Below are positions 42,096 to 51,129 of a stretch of 64,000 nt of DNA, one piece after another. The stretch is from Paracoccaceae bacterium. Its GTDB lineage: Bacteria > Pseudomonadota > Alphaproteobacteria > Rhodobacterales > Rhodobacteraceae. Made by a program: the position numbers and the translations under genes. A model generated the notes under the pieces. That model did not search any database. It was not told the DNA's origin and saw only the letters and a list, made by a program, of their open reading frames with translations. The stretch spans positions 1-64,000 of the forward strand of contig JAKVCO010000021.1 of NCBI GenBank assembly GCA_022448245.1, written 5' to 3'. Position 1 is the stretch's first letter. The number at the start of each line of letters is the position of its first letter.

Positions 42096-42884
42096 TTAGT
42101 CAGCGGGCAAGCGTGGCCCATGGGCGAGGTAATGTTCGATCAGCGACGGCGCGCCAGCGAGGATGCCGGGAAGCGCGGCCGAGGGCGAATTGAAGAGGGG
42201 CGCTTCACCCTCCGAGGTCACAACGCGGGCGCCTGCCTCTTGGGCCAAAAGCGTACCGGCGGCGACGTCCCATTCCCATGTCGAGCGCAGCGTGAGCATC
42301 GCGTCAAACCGGCCTTGGGCAATGGTCGCCAGCCGGTAGGCGAGCGACGACCGGAACGCCAACTCGGGCTTCGGCGGCACATCACGCCAAAACTTCGGAG
42401 AGAAGTTCACCTTGGCCGACAAAATCGTTTCGGCGCCCGGCCCCACGTTCGACGCGGTGAGCTTTTCACCGTTGAGCGTGGCCCCTTCCCCCTTGGCGGC
42501 AGCAAAGGTGCGCCCGTGCGCAGGCAGGTGGACAACAGCGGCCACCGGCTCCCCCTTTTCGACGACGGCAATGGAGATCGCCCATGTCTTTGACCCACTG
42601 ATAAAGGCGCGCGTGCCATCGATGGGATCAACGATGAAAAGACGCGCAGCCGACAGGCGCGCGGGGTCGTCTTCGGTCTCTTCCGAGAGCCAACCGTAAG
42701 GACGCGCAGCCAGAAGGTCGCGACGGAGCATGGCGTCGACAGCGAGGTCAGCTTCGGTCACCGGGCCCGCGCCACCGCCCTTGTCCCACGTCTCCGGATC
42801 GCGCTGGAAGTGGGACAGCGCAATGGCGCCCGCCTCCTCGGCGGCATCCAGTAGAAGCGGAAGGTCGCTCTTAGGCTCCTGCAA
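42096..42884 (-). CDS. cysQ: Inositol monophosphatase-family phosphatase (CysQ-like)
   Basis: This 262-aa protein has the metal-binding signatures of the inositol monophosphatase superfamily: GPVTEADLAVDAML with its Asp, LSEETEDD, and the DPIDGTRAFISG core (first metal site), plus WEWDVAAGTLLAQEAGARV near the C-terminus (second site). The pattern resembles CysQ/3'(2'),5'-bisphosphate nucleotidase, which clears pAp in sulfur assimilation, but an inositol-phosphatase role is also possible. Start ATG 42884 overlaps pmbA by 14 bp, so the two are co-transcribed. The gene order pmbA-cysQ-DUF4170-waaA-like-lpxK is conserved in the order. Confidence 0.85.
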   Translation of the reverse strand: MQEPKSDLPLLLDAAEEAGAIALSHFQRDPETWDKGGGAGPVTEADLAVDAMLRRDLLAARPYGWLSEETEDDPARLSAARLFIVDPIDGTRAFISGSKTWAISIAVVEKGEPVAAVVHLPAHGRTFAAAKGEGATLNGEKLTASNVGPGAETILSAKVNFSPKFWRDVPPKPELAFRSSLAYRLATIAQGRFDAMLTLRSTWEWDVAAGTLLAQEAGARVVTSEGEAPLFNSPSAALPGILAGAPSLIEHYLAHGPRLPAD

Positions 42885-44214
42885 GGGTCAACCCGTCTAC
42901 GAGGAGAGAGGGGATGATGCGGCCAGTCCATATGCGAGCGTCGTTTGCGGGCACGATGGTGGCCAGCATGTCGCGCAGGTTACCTGCGACGGTGCATTCG
43001 TTGACAGCATAGGTGATCTCACCATTTTCGACCCAAAAGCCCGCCGCGCCGCGCGAATAGTCGCCCGTGTTGGGGTTAATCGTCTGCCCGATCATCGAGG
43101 TGATGAGGAGGCCCGTGCCCATCTCCTTTACCAGATCGTCGCGCGATTTCTCACCCTGAGTAAGTTCGATGTTGGACGTCGACGGCGAAGGCCCGGAGCC
43201 GATCCCCCGCGACGCGTTGCCGGTGCTCTCACGGCCCAGTTTGCGCGCCGTGCCAAGGTCACAGACATAGCCCGTCAGCACACCATCTTCGATCCAGTTG
43301 CGTCTAGCAGTGGCCAGCCCCTCAGCATCCATGATCCGCGAGGACAGCATTCTTGACCGCAGCGGGTCTTCGATCAGATGCATCCCCTTGGGCAGCACCT
43401 GCTCGCCTTCGGCGTCGCGCAGCCAAGAGGCCCCGCGTGCCACAGAGCTGCCGTTGATTGCTTGCAGGACGTGCCCAACGAGGCTCGATGCCACGCGCTC
43501 GTCAAAGAGGACGGGGAAAGACCCGGTCGGGGGCTTCTTGGCGCCTGCACGGGCGACGCAGCGTTCGCCGGCGGTGCGCCCGATCTCTTCGGCGCTGCGC
43601 AGGTCTGCGAGGTAGACACGGCTGTCGCCGTCATAGTCCCGCTCCATCCCGGTGCCTTCGCCACTGATGGCGACGCACGACAGGCTGGAACCCGTGCGTG
43701 CGGTACGCATCTCGAGGCCATTGGTCCCGGCGAGCACGATATCGCGCTGTGAATACCCGGCGCCGGCGCCTTGGGTTTGGCTCACGCCCTCCACGGCAAG
43801 GGCTGCTGCTTCGGCGGCGCGCGCCATCTCCTGCAGACGCGCCGGGTCAGGCTCCGCCGCCGGGTCGCTCAGATCAAGCGTGGCCGCATCGAGACCCTCA
43901 GCCATCTGCCCAGGCTCTGCCAGGCCCAGGCTTTCATCCTCCGGCGCCTCGCGAGCCATGGCGACGGCGCGGTCGGCCATTTCCTGGAGCGCATCCGGCG
44001 ACGTGTCCGAAATCGAGACCAACGCTTGGCGCTGGCCAATGAGGACGCGGAGCGAAATGTCCGTGCCCTCTTCGCGCGTCGCTTCCTCTAGCGCACCGCC
44101 ACGAACATCGATCGAGACCGAGGTTCCGGTGACAGCCAGCACGTCCGCGGCATCAGCGCCCGCGCGCTTGGCTTCGCTGAGAGTGCGTTCGGCGAGGTCG
44201 GAAAGCGGGGTCAT
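42871..44214 (-). CDS. pmbA: PmbA/TldE metalloprotease-family protein
   Basis: This 447-aa protein has the N-terminal domain LSDLAERTLSEAKRAGADAADV, central SRVYLADLRSAEEIGRTAGERCVARAG, the C-terminal GNASRGIGSGPSPSTSNIELTQG and a C-terminal GAAGFWVENGEITYAVNECTVAGNL block of the TldD/PmbA family. PmbA (TldE) lacks the HExxxH metal site and works as the partner of TldD in trimming peptides (for example microcin and CcdA). No tldD gene is in the window. ATG 44214 has AAGGAG 6 nt upstream and is preferred over ATG 44232. Confidence 0.92.
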   Translation of the reverse strand: MTPLSDLAERTLSEAKRAGADAADVLAVTGTSVSIDVRGGALEEATREEGTDISLRVLIGQRQALVSISDTSPDALQEMADRAVAMAREAPEDESLGLAEPGQMAEGLDAATLDLSDPAAEPDPARLQEMARAAEAAALAVEGVSQTQGAGAGYSQRDIVLAGTNGLEMRTARTGSSLSCVAISGEGTGMERDYDGDSRVYLADLRSAEEIGRTAGERCVARAGAKKPPTGSFPVLFDERVASSLVGHVLQAINGSSVARGASWLRDAEGEQVLPKGMHLIEDPLRSRMLSSRIMDAEGLATARRNWIEDGVLTGYVCDLGTARKLGRESTGNASRGIGSGPSPSTSNIELTQGEKSRDDLVKEMGTGLLITSMIGQTINPNTGDYSRGAAGFWVENGEITYAVNECTVAGNLRDMLATIVPANDARIWTGRIIPSLLVDGLTLAGA

Positions 44215-44285
44215 GAGCGGCTCCTTGAACATGAGGCGTGCGGCAGCAGGTAATCCGCCGCCCGCCGATTGCCAAGGTGCACGCG

Positions 44286-45785
44286 TTAACGGATGCGCTG
44301 GCCGTTCGCGAGAACCTGACCGTCAGGCTTCACATCGATGCGAGACGTAAGAGTATCTTCGCCCTCGCCCGGAACGGCAAAGAGGCCCAGCATCATGCGG
44401 GCGCCCATGGCTTGCTCCTGTGGGAGGAGGCCCATCTGAACCAGCTTGTCGATCAGGCCATTGCCGCCCACGAGCTTAAGATCCACGCCACCGTCAGGCG
44501 CGGGCATCCCGTCAAAGGTGAAGAGGTCATTGTTGTCGAAGGTGAAGGCGCCTTTACCGGTGAGCTCGCTCCCGGCTGCCGAAAGGCGCAGGTTGGAGAT
44601 GTCGGCCGATTCAACTTCAAAGATGGAGTCGCCCGCCATCATCGCCTGCATGGGCGCGTCGGGATCGGTTATGTCCACGAGCCAGCGTCCGGTCAGGTTT
44701 GCAAGGAAGGTCAGATCAGCAGGTTCGCGCGGCAGCACCGTGCCCGGATCGAACAGGTTCCAGAGGAAGTCATCAATCTCGAGCCCGATCAGATCGATCC
44801 CGAAAGCCATGGGGCGCACTTCATCCGTGGGCACCATCGGCATTGAGACCCTATAGCCATACCGCGCAAGGTTCACGTTCACCGGAAGCGGCAAATCAGG
44901 AACAACGGTCGATACCTCAAGCGCTTCAAGGCCGCCGTCATAGGCCACCGCCCCGTTGGCGATGTCCATCGCAACGGTCCCCGGTCCGGCAACAACCTCA
45001 AACGTACCGTCGCCGGACGCGTCAGAGACCTGCGCAGATAGCGAAAGCGACTGGGAAGAGAGCGTGGCATCAAGCGCGTAATCCGGGTTCTGGAAGAGAG
45101 TGCCCGCCTGCATCGCAGCAAAACCCGCCGGGAAGTTCGTGGTACCTTCCACCGCAATCCCGGCCAACGTGGCATCCATGGAGATGTTTCCATCCTGCGG
45201 GCTGATGGCGGAGACATCGTAGACCAAGCTCTCGGACTGGGCGGTGAAGGCCGCCGCGCGGGTGTCCGTTCCAGCCAACGTGGTCTGCCCGCTCAAGTCC
45301 GTCAGCGTAGCCGATATATCGAAGGTGGTGTCTTCCGGCATGTCCTCGATGGCTTCGATCACGAACTCCATCTGCGCGAAGGAATAGGTCTGCACCATTT
45401 CTTCGGCCGAACCACTCAGAACGATGTCGGCCCCATCGAGGAGGATCGCGGCAGTGACCTCAGCATTGTCACCCTCGACGTCGAATTCCATTTGAAGCGG
45501 GATCCGCGGGGCGAGGGTCAGACCCACACCGCCTGCAGCTTCGGCGAAGACCATGGTGCCAAGCTCGACAACGATGGTGTTGAGGTCATCTCCAAGAACA
45601 AGCATGGCCCCCGTTACGGTCACCCTGTTGCGGCTCACATCGGCGCTTTCAAAGCTGAATTCACCGGCGTCAGCGTTGGCATCCTGATAGATCTGCCAGG
45701 CTTCTTCAGCGGACAATTCAGCGAAAGCGGGCGTAGCCAGAAGGCTGCCAGCGATAAGAGGGATAAATGAAGAAAAGCGCGTCAT
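44286..45785 (-). CDS. DUF2125 domain protein, exported
   Basis: This 499-aa product from ATG 45785 (AGGTGA 5 nt upstream) starts with a signal peptide (MTRFSSFIPLIAGSLLATPAFA) and continues as a long beta-rich chain with repeated patterns such as VSRNRVTVTGAMLVLGDD and VEGDNAEVTAAILLDGADIVLSG. These match DUF2125, which is related to the AsmA/TamB-like bridge proteins of the cell envelope in general build. A role in envelope lipid traffic would suit the setting but is inference. It stands alone between pmbA and petR, with about 180 bp upstream. Confidence 0.82.
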   Translation of the reverse strand: MTRFSSFIPLIAGSLLATPAFAELSAEEAWQIYQDANADAGEFSFESADVSRNRVTVTGAMLVLGDDLNTIVVELGTMVFAEAAGGVGLTLAPRIPLQMEFDVEGDNAEVTAAILLDGADIVLSGSAEEMVQTYSFAQMEFVIEAIEDMPEDTTFDISATLTDLSGQTTLAGTDTRAAAFTAQSESLVYDVSAISPQDGNISMDATLAGIAVEGTTNFPAGFAAMQAGTLFQNPDYALDATLSSQSLSLSAQVSDASGDGTFEVVAGPGTVAMDIANGAVAYDGGLEALEVSTVVPDLPLPVNVNLARYGYRVSMPMVPTDEVRPMAFGIDLIGLEIDDFLWNLFDPGTVLPREPADLTFLANLTGRWLVDITDPDAPMQAMMAGDSIFEVESADISNLRLSAAGSELTGKGAFTFDNNDLFTFDGMPAPDGGVDLKLVGGNGLIDKLVQMGLLPQEQAMGARMMLGLFAVPGEGEDTLTSRIDVKPDGQVLANGQRIR

Positions 45786-45879
45786 GGCGATCACCTAAGT
45801 CAAAAGAAGCGTCGCCAGTGTCTGCCTCTGCCCGCCAAGGGTCAACCAGTTGCCTTGCGCTTTATATACACGAACCCGA

Positions 45880-45912
45880 GACCTACGCCGCGAAGCGGCG
45901 CCCCCTCAGGTC
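45880..45912 (-). terminator. Possible petR terminator hairpin
   Basis: CGCCGC-GAA-GCGGCG (45886-45900) forms a perfect inner stem, and GACCT (45880-45884) pairs with AGGTC (45908-45912) outside it. It is about 55 bp beyond the petR stop. No clear T-tract follows on this strand. Confidence 0.4.
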
Positions 45913-45967
45913 CAAGCGTGAAACGCGCAGGAGGGAGGCGGGCGGACCCTGCCCTAAGAAACGCGCC

Positions 45968-46666
45968 TCAGTCTGGCTGGAGCATATAGCCGGCGCCGCG
46001 CACTGTCTGCAGATAGCGCGGCTGCTTGGGATCGGCTTCCACCTTGCGGCGAAGGCGCGTGATCTGAACGTCCACCGCGCGCTCTTGGCTCTGGCCTCCG
46101 TCGCGGCCCAGCTCTTCGACGAGCTCACCCCGGCCGATCGGCTCACCCGGACGAGACGAGAATATCCGCATCAACTGCACCTCGGTCGAGGTCAGGCGAA
46201 TACGCGCATCGCCCTGCCACATCTCGGACTTCTCGACGTCGTAGCGCAGCGTACCCAGATGCAGCACCTTGGGCACCGCATTCTCGGTTTCTTCCTTCGG
46301 CACACGGCGCAGGATCGCATTGATCCTGAGAAGAAGCTCCTGCGGCTCAAAGGGCTTGGCAAGGTAATCATCGGCGCCCGCCGTCAAACCCTCGATCCGG
46401 TCACCGGTCTCAGACTTGGCAGTGAGCAGAAGGATCGGCGTCTCGCGCTCTTCCCGAAGGCTCTTCGTCAGCGCCATCCCATCTTCACCGGGCATCATCA
46501 CATCAAGCACGATCAGATCGAAATCGAGCCCGCTTAATACACGGCGCGCATGGGCGGCGTCGCGCGCGGCACTCACGAGAAAGCCGTGGCGCATCAAGTA
46601 TTTCTGCAGAAGCGTCCGGATGCGTTCGTCATCATCGACGATAAGCAGGTGCGGATCGAGTTCCAT
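45968..46666 (-). CDS. petR: PetR, OmpR-family response regulator
   Basis: This 232-aa regulator has a receiver domain with the acidic cluster in LLIVDDDERI, the phospho-acceptor Asp in DLIVLDVMMPGEDG, the switch residues in LLLTAK and KPFEPQEL, and a C-terminal winged-helix with RAVDVQITRLRRKVE and RYLQTVRGAGYML. This is the PetR type that follows petP in Rhodobacterales, first found upstream of the cytochrome bc1 genes. ATG 46666 shares one base with the petP stop (TGATG), so the two are translated together. No sensor kinase gene is adjacent. Confidence 0.88.
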   Translation of the reverse strand: MELDPHLLIVDDDERIRTLLQKYLMRHGFLVSAARDAAHARRVLSGLDFDLIVLDVMMPGEDGMALTKSLREERETPILLLTAKSETGDRIEGLTAGADDYLAKPFEPQELLLRINAILRRVPKEETENAVPKVLHLGTLRYDVEKSEMWQGDARIRLTSTEVQLMRIFSSRPGEPIGRGELVEELGRDGGQSQERAVDVQITRLRRKVEADPKQPRYLQTVRGAGYMLQPD

Positions 46667-47148
46667 CACGTCTCTCCCCTGTCCGTACCGCGATCGTCTC
46701 CCAGCCGTTTATAATGGCCGAAGAGGTCTCGGTCCATCATCGCTTCAAGCACAAGTTCGAAACCTGCCACCGCCTCGGGGCCAGCGCTGGCATAGGCCGC
46801 CTGAACCCGCGCCGATTGCGCCTCACTCAGCTCAGCCTCCAGAGCAGATCCAGCCTCCGTCAGCGTCAGATGCCGCTCGCGCTTGTCGACCGTGCCCTTG
46901 GCGCTCTCAACCAGACCGTCCTCGATCAAAGCGCGCAACACGCGGTTCAGTGATTGCTTCGTCACACCGAGGATCGACAACAGGTTCGACACCGTGGTTC
47001 CCGGCCAGCGATGAATGAAATGGATTGCACGGTGATGCGCTCTACCGTAGCCGTGTTGGGCAAGAATTCGGTCGGGATCTTGGGTAAAGCCTCGATAGGC
47101 AAAGAACATCGCCTCGATGCCTTTCATCAGCTTTTCGTCGGTAGACAC
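46666..47148 (-). CDS. petP: PetP, MarR-family regulator
   Basis: This 160-aa MarR protein has the winged-helix core YGRAHHRAIHFIHRWPGTTVSNLLSILGVTKQSLNRVLRALIEDGLVE followed by the KGTVDKRERHLTLTEAG wing, and a long C-terminal dimer helix. GTG 47148 is the first start in frame; ATG 47127 is an alternative. It is divergent from ilvE, with a nested palindrome (47244-47274) in between that may be its operator. Together with petR it forms a two-gene regulatory unit. Confidence 0.86.
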   Translation of the reverse strand: MSTDEKLMKGIEAMFFAYRGFTQDPDRILAQHGYGRAHHRAIHFIHRWPGTTVSNLLSILGVTKQSLNRVLRALIEDGLVESAKGTVDKRERHLTLTEAGSALEAELSEAQSARVQAAYASAGPEAVAGFELVLEAMMDRDLFGHYKRLGDDRGTDRGET

Positions 47149-47243
47149 GGGTACTGCTTTCTTAGCTCGCTCACGTTTTCAGCAGAATACGTCAGCCTTG
47201 TTGACATTCCAAGGCGGGATTGATAGCGATTCCTTGAAATTCA

Positions 47244-47274
47244 GCAATATTGTGTCCGATGCGGACATTATTGC
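47244..47274. promoter_or_regulatory. Nested palindrome between petP and ilvE, probable MarR operator
   Basis: TGTCCG-ATG-CGGACA (47253-47267) is a perfect dyad. Outside it GCAATA and TATTGC also pair, with a 2-nt bulge on the left. It lies about 100 bp before petP and 40 bp before ilvE, which suits control of both genes by PetP. Confidence 0.5.
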
Positions 47275-47312
47275 GCAATTAATGCAAATATCAGGCGCAG
47301 GAGGAGGCCCCG

Positions 47313-48182
47313 ATGGCAGGCGCATATGATGATCGCGACGGCAAGATCTGGATGAACGGTCAAATGGTAGATTGGCGCCAAGCCAATGTGCACATTCTGA
47401 CCCACGCGCTGCACTACGCTTCCTCGGTGTTCGAGGGCGAACGCGCGTATGGCGGCAAAATCTTTGAAAGCCGCAAACACTCTGAGCGGCTCCACTTCTC
47501 GTCCCGCGAGCTGGACTTCGAGATCCCCTACACGGTGGACGAGCTCGAAGCCGCAAAGGCCGAAGTGCTGCAGGTGAACGGCCTCTCGGACGCCTATGTG
47601 CGCGCCGTTGCATGGCGCGGCGCGGGTGAAGACATGGGTGTCGCGTCCGCCAAGAACCCCGTCAATGTGGCCATCGCCGCGTGGGAATGGGGCTCTTACT
47701 ACGGTGACGCCAAGTACAAAGGCGCCAAGATCGACATCGCCAAGTGGAAGCGCCCCTCGCCCGAGACGATCCCCGTGCACGCAAAGGCCGCCGGCCTCTA
47801 CATGATCTGCACGACGTCGAAGCACGCGGCCGAGGCCAAGGGCTGCTCCGACGCGCTCTTCATGGATTACCGCGGCTACGTGGCCGAATGCACCGGCGCC
47901 AACATCTTCTTCGTCAAAGACGGCGAAGTGCACACGCCCACGGCAGATGTCTTCCTAAACGGCATCACGCGCCAGACGATCATCCGCCGCCTCAAGGAGC
48001 GTCAGATCAAGGTGAGCGAGCGGGTCATCATGCCGTCTGAGCTTGAGAGCTTTGAGCAGTGCTGGCTGACCGGCACAGCTGCCGAGGTGACCCCTGTGGG
48101 CCAGATCGGTGACTACAACTTCGAAGTGGGCGCGCTGACCAAAGGCGTGGCCGAAGACTACGAGGCACTCGTCCGCGCTTAA
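47313..48182 (+). CDS. ilvE: Branched-chain amino acid aminotransferase
   Basis: This 289-aa class IV aminotransferase has LTHALHYASSVFEGERAYGG near the N-terminus, PLP lysine Lys158 in IPVHAKAAGLY, the EAKGCSDALFMDYRGYVAECTGANIFFV block that binds the phosphate and the acid-binding GITRQTII. It makes or breaks down Leu, Ile and Val. ATG 47313 has GGAGGAGG (47300-47307). It is divergent from petP, and a palindrome in the interval may place it under PetP control. A hairpin (48189-48209) separates it from the convergent exporter gene. Confidence 0.93.
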   Translation: MAGAYDDRDGKIWMNGQMVDWRQANVHILTHALHYASSVFEGERAYGGKIFESRKHSERLHFSSRELDFEIPYTVDELEAAKAEVLQVNGLSDAYVRAVAWRGAGEDMGVASAKNPVNVAIAAWEWGSYYGDAKYKGAKIDIAKWKRPSPETIPVHAKAAGLYMICTTSKHAAEAKGCSDALFMDYRGYVAECTGANIFFVKDGEVHTPTADVFLNGITRQTIIRRLKERQIKVSERVIMPSELESFEQCWLTGTAAEVTPVGQIGDYNFEVGALTKGVAEDYEALVRA

Positions 48183-48188
48183 GGCAAG

Positions 48189-48209
48189 AAGGGCCTATTG
48201 CAGGCCCTT
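48189..48209. terminator. Bidirectional hairpin between ilvE and the EamA gene
   Basis: AAGGGCCT (48189-48196) pairs perfectly with AGGCCCTT (48202-48209) around ATTGC, between two convergent genes, overlapping the last bases of the EamA gene. There is no T-tract on the plus side. Confidence 0.55.
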
Positions 48210-49115
48210 CGCCCGAACCTTGCGGCGGGCGGTTTCATCTTTACCGAGCTGGCGTTCGCGCCACACGATGAGGGAGCCCGCCGCGATCACAATGAGCGAG
48301 CCCAAGAGCATCTGCGCCGTGGGCACCTCCGCAAACCAGATCCAGCCGACAAGCAATGCCCAGACCATCGCCGAATAGGTGAATGGCGCAAGCGCGCTTG
48401 CATCCGCAAAGCGGTAGCTCGAGGTCAGGAGGATCTGGCCGATCCCGCCAATGAGACCCGCACCGATGAGGTAGGCCGCCTGCTCCGCCGTGGGCCAGAC
48501 CCAGCCAAAGGGCAGTGTTGAGAGGCCCAACAGCGTGGCCGTCAGCGAGAAGTAGAAGACGATCGCCGAGGTGCTTTCGCGCCCCGCCATGCCTTTCACG
48601 AACACCTGCGCGAGGGCCGCAAGGGCCGCTGAGCCGAGCGTCAGGATCGCCCCCAGCGTGGCGGCATCACTCACCGAGCCACCGAGGCGCGGCCAGATAA
48701 TGATCATCACGCCAACAAGGCCCATAAGAACCGCACCAAGGCGGAAGAAGCGGAACCGCTCCCCGAGCATCAAAGCGGCCAGCACAACGAGGATGATCGG
48801 CGTCGCAAAGCGGATCGCCGTTACCTCGGGCAGAGGCAGATAGAGGAGCCCTGCGAAGCCGAGACCCATGGCAGACGTGCCGACCACACCGCGCAGGACG
48901 TGGCTTTGCCAGCGCACGGTTTTGAGCCCGTCGTGCAAATGCCCCGTGCGCCAGAGCCAGGCAAAGATCACGGGGATCGCAAAGAAGGAGCGGAAGAACA
49001 CCGCTTGCCCTGCGGGCACGTCAGCGGCTTTGATGAAGCCAGACATCACCGTGAAGATCAGCATCGCACCCGAGATGAGTGCGGCGCCGAGGGCGGGGCC
49101 CCGAAACTGGCTCAT
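48195..49115 (-). CDS. EamA/DMT-family membrane transporter
   Basis: This 306-aa protein has about ten hydrophobic helices arranged as two EamA repeats, with conserved FFRSFFAIPVIFAWL in the first and SALAPFTYSAMVWALLVGWI in the second. It belongs to the drug/metabolite transporter superfamily (RhaT/YdcZ-like), inner membrane. Substrates vary from amino acids to nucleotide sugars. ATG 49115 gives the usual start MSQFRGPALGAALI; the frame to 49277 adds a charged, unconserved leader that overlaps hupE. It is 28 bp downstream of hupE. Confidence 0.85.
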   Translation of the reverse strand: MSQFRGPALGAALISGAMLIFTVMSGFIKAADVPAGQAVFFRSFFAIPVIFAWLWRTGHLHDGLKTVRWQSHVLRGVVGTSAMGLGFAGLLYLPLPEVTAIRFATPIILVVLAALMLGERFRFFRLGAVLMGLVGVMIIIWPRLGGSVSDAATLGAILTLGSAALAALAQVFVKGMAGRESTSAIVFYFSLTATLLGLSTLPFGWVWPTAEQAAYLIGAGLIGGIGQILLTSSYRFADASALAPFTYSAMVWALLVGWIWFAEVPTAQMLLGSLIVIAAGSLIVWRERQLGKDETARRKVRAKGLQ

Positions 49116-49143
49116 GTCGTCCACCGCGATGCTTGGGATGTCA

Positions 49144-50343
49144 TCAGAAGAACGCTCTCTCCACGAACCAATAGGCGCCGACGAGGCCGATGAGGATGGA
49201 GCCCACGATGGCGTTGGCGCGGTACATCTCCGGCAGGTCGCGGACCATGGCCTCCTCCGGATCATCGAGGCGCCCAACGCGCGCGGCCCAGACGGCCACC
49301 ATTATCAGCACGAAGGCGCTGAGGATGACGGTGAGCTGGCCGATTTCGACACCCACGTTGAAGGCGATGAGGGAGACGACAAACTGCCCCTGCGAGAGGC
49401 CGAAATCGCTGAGCACGCTGGCAAAGCCCAATCCGTGCAGAAGGCCAAAGACAAAGACGATCGCCGGGCGCAGCCAGCCCATGCGGGGCTGCAGAATGTT
49501 CTCGATCGCGACCCATGTGATGGACAGCGCAATGATCGCCTCAACGAGCCACATCCATTCATCGGGGATGTTGATGATCCCCAGCGTCGCGAGCGCGAGC
49601 GTCACGGTATGGGCCACAGTAAAGGCCGTCACCTGCCATAGGATCGGCGACCATTTAAGCGCGAAGAAGAAGAGGCCCAGAACAAAGAGGATATGGTCAA
49701 CGCCGAGAGGGATGATGTGCTCGAACCCCGCCACGAGGAAGCGCCAGAAGGCCTCGCCCGCGGTTTCATCGACGACGCCCGTCTTGGGCAAAAGCTCGGA
49801 AACTTCGCCGTCCTGCAGGAGGGCTGCATAGGTCTCCCCCTCGCGGGATTGGCGCAGGATCAGCGTGCCGTTCTCAGCCGCCCAACCGATGCGGACGCCT
49901 TCGGCATCGGCCTCGACGGGCGCGGAAAGGAAGATTGCCGTCTGGCGGGTCAGTTCCAAGTTCTCCTGAACGCTGACCTCGACGCCATTGAGCTCCAGCT
50001 CGCCCATACCCTCGCTTTGAAAGCTCTCGCGGATGCGCGGCCACTCCGCGTTGATCATTTCCTGCAGCTGATCCCCCGGCAGCGCTCGGAGGCGGTCATA
50101 TTCCTCAGCTTGTGGCGCGTCGTTGGTGTCGGAGTAGACACCCAGGTCGATCCCCGCGAGCAGCGCCTCGGCATTGAATGTCAGATCGCCCTCAAAAAGC
50201 CGGTCGCCCACTGCGACATTGGCGATGGAGGGCTGTGTCTCGTGCGCGGACGCGCTAACTGCCCACAGCATGGTGACCAAGGCCACCATTGACATCGCCA
50301 CCAATCGGAAGACCTTGGTCAGAAGCTGTTCAGGAGTAGCCAT
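49144..50343 (-). CDS. HupE/UreJ-family membrane protein with exported N-terminal domain
   Basis: This 399-aa protein from ATG 50343 has a signal or first helix (about 15-33), an extracytoplasmic N-terminal region of about 170 residues, then six or more helices with the HupE/UreJ core FLVAGFEHIIPLGVDHILFVLGLFFF, FTVAHTVTLALATLG and GLLHGLGFASVL, whose His residues are thought to bind Ni or Co. ATG 50343 has GAGGA 6 nt upstream and overlaps, face to face, the ATG of the divergent DUF4198 gene (CATG 50341-50344). ATG downstream at MSMVALV is possible. A metal permease role is likely. Confidence 0.82.
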   Translation of the reverse strand: MATPEQLLTKVFRLVAMSMVALVTMLWAVSASAHETQPSIANVAVGDRLFEGDLTFNAEALLAGIDLGVYSDTNDAPQAEEYDRLRALPGDQLQEMINAEWPRIRESFQSEGMGELELNGVEVSVQENLELTRQTAIFLSAPVEADAEGVRIGWAAENGTLILRQSREGETYAALLQDGEVSELLPKTGVVDETAGEAFWRFLVAGFEHIIPLGVDHILFVLGLFFFALKWSPILWQVTAFTVAHTVTLALATLGIINIPDEWMWLVEAIIALSITWVAIENILQPRMGWLRPAIVFVFGLLHGLGFASVLSDFGLSQGQFVVSLIAFNVGVEIGQLTVILSAFVLIMVAVWAARVGRLDDPEEAMVRDLPEMYRANAIVGSILIGLVGAYWFVERAFF

Positions 50344-51121
50344 GCGTTTCCTCATCCTTGCTTTCGTCGCCGCCGCAAATCCGTTGGCTGCTCATGAGTT
50401 CTGGATTTCGGCCCCGGATTATCAGGTCGCTACCGGTGCCCCCGTCGTAGCGAATATCAGGGTGGGTGAGAGCTTCAAGGGAAATGCCCATCCCTACCTG
50501 ACCCGCAACACCGAGCGGTTTGATATCGTCTCGGGCGGAGAGGTGCTCGATCCGGGCGCGGTCCTTGGCGACCGCCCGGTTCTGGAGACGCCCCTGCCTG
50601 AGGGCCTCAATGTCGTGGTCTACGAAACGCGCGACAGCCGCCTGACGTACAACTCCATGGAGAAGTTCATGAACTTCGTGGAGCACAAGGCCTTCGAAGG
50701 CTTCCCGGAGCGCCATGAAGCGCGTGGCCTGCCGAGCGAGGGTTTTGTGGAGACGTACCGGCGCTATGCCAAATCTCTGATCGCCGTAGGCGACGGCGCG
50801 GGGGCGGATGCGCCTGTGGGCATGGATACCGAGATCGTGGCGCTGGCCAACCCTTACACCGACGATGTGAGCGAGGGCCTGCCGGTGCGCGTTCTTCTGC
50901 ACGGAGAGCCGCGGGTGAACGCTCAGGTGGAAACCTACGCGAAAGGCCCGGACGGCCAAGTCCTCGTCAAGCTGACCCGCACCGACGAGAACGGCGTGTC
51001 CGTCATCTCGGTCGCCGCGGGTTGGGAGTTCATGGTGGACGCGGTCGTGCTGGAAGAAGCCGAAGGAGATGCCGCCTGGCATTCCATGTGGGCGAACCTG
51101 ACCTTTAAAGTCCCCGGCTAA
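50342..51121 (+). CDS. DUF4198 family exported protein
   Basis: This 259-aa product from ATG 50342 (AGGAG upstream) has a signal peptide (MRFLILAFVAAANPLAAHE) and the DUF4198 landmarks HEFWISAPDYQVATG, GESFKGN and VRVLLHGEPRVNAQVETYAKGP. Proteins of this type help nickel/cobalt uptake at the envelope and are often neighbours of HupE/UreJ-like genes, as here. The His-Glu right after the signal cleavage site may be a metal ligand. It is transcribed divergently from the HupE gene with overlapping start codons, so its promoter must lie inside that gene. Confidence 0.82.
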   Translation: MRFLILAFVAAANPLAAHEFWISAPDYQVATGAPVVANIRVGESFKGNAHPYLTRNTERFDIVSGGEVLDPGAVLGDRPVLETPLPEGLNVVVYETRDSRLTYNSMEKFMNFVEHKAFEGFPERHEARGLPSEGFVETYRRYAKSLIAVGDGAGADAPVGMDTEIVALANPYTDDVSEGLPVRVLLHGEPRVNAQVETYAKGPDGQVLVKLTRTDENGVSVISVAAGWEFMVDAVVLEEAEGDAAWHSMWANLTFKVPG

Positions 51122-51129
51122 GGCGGTGT

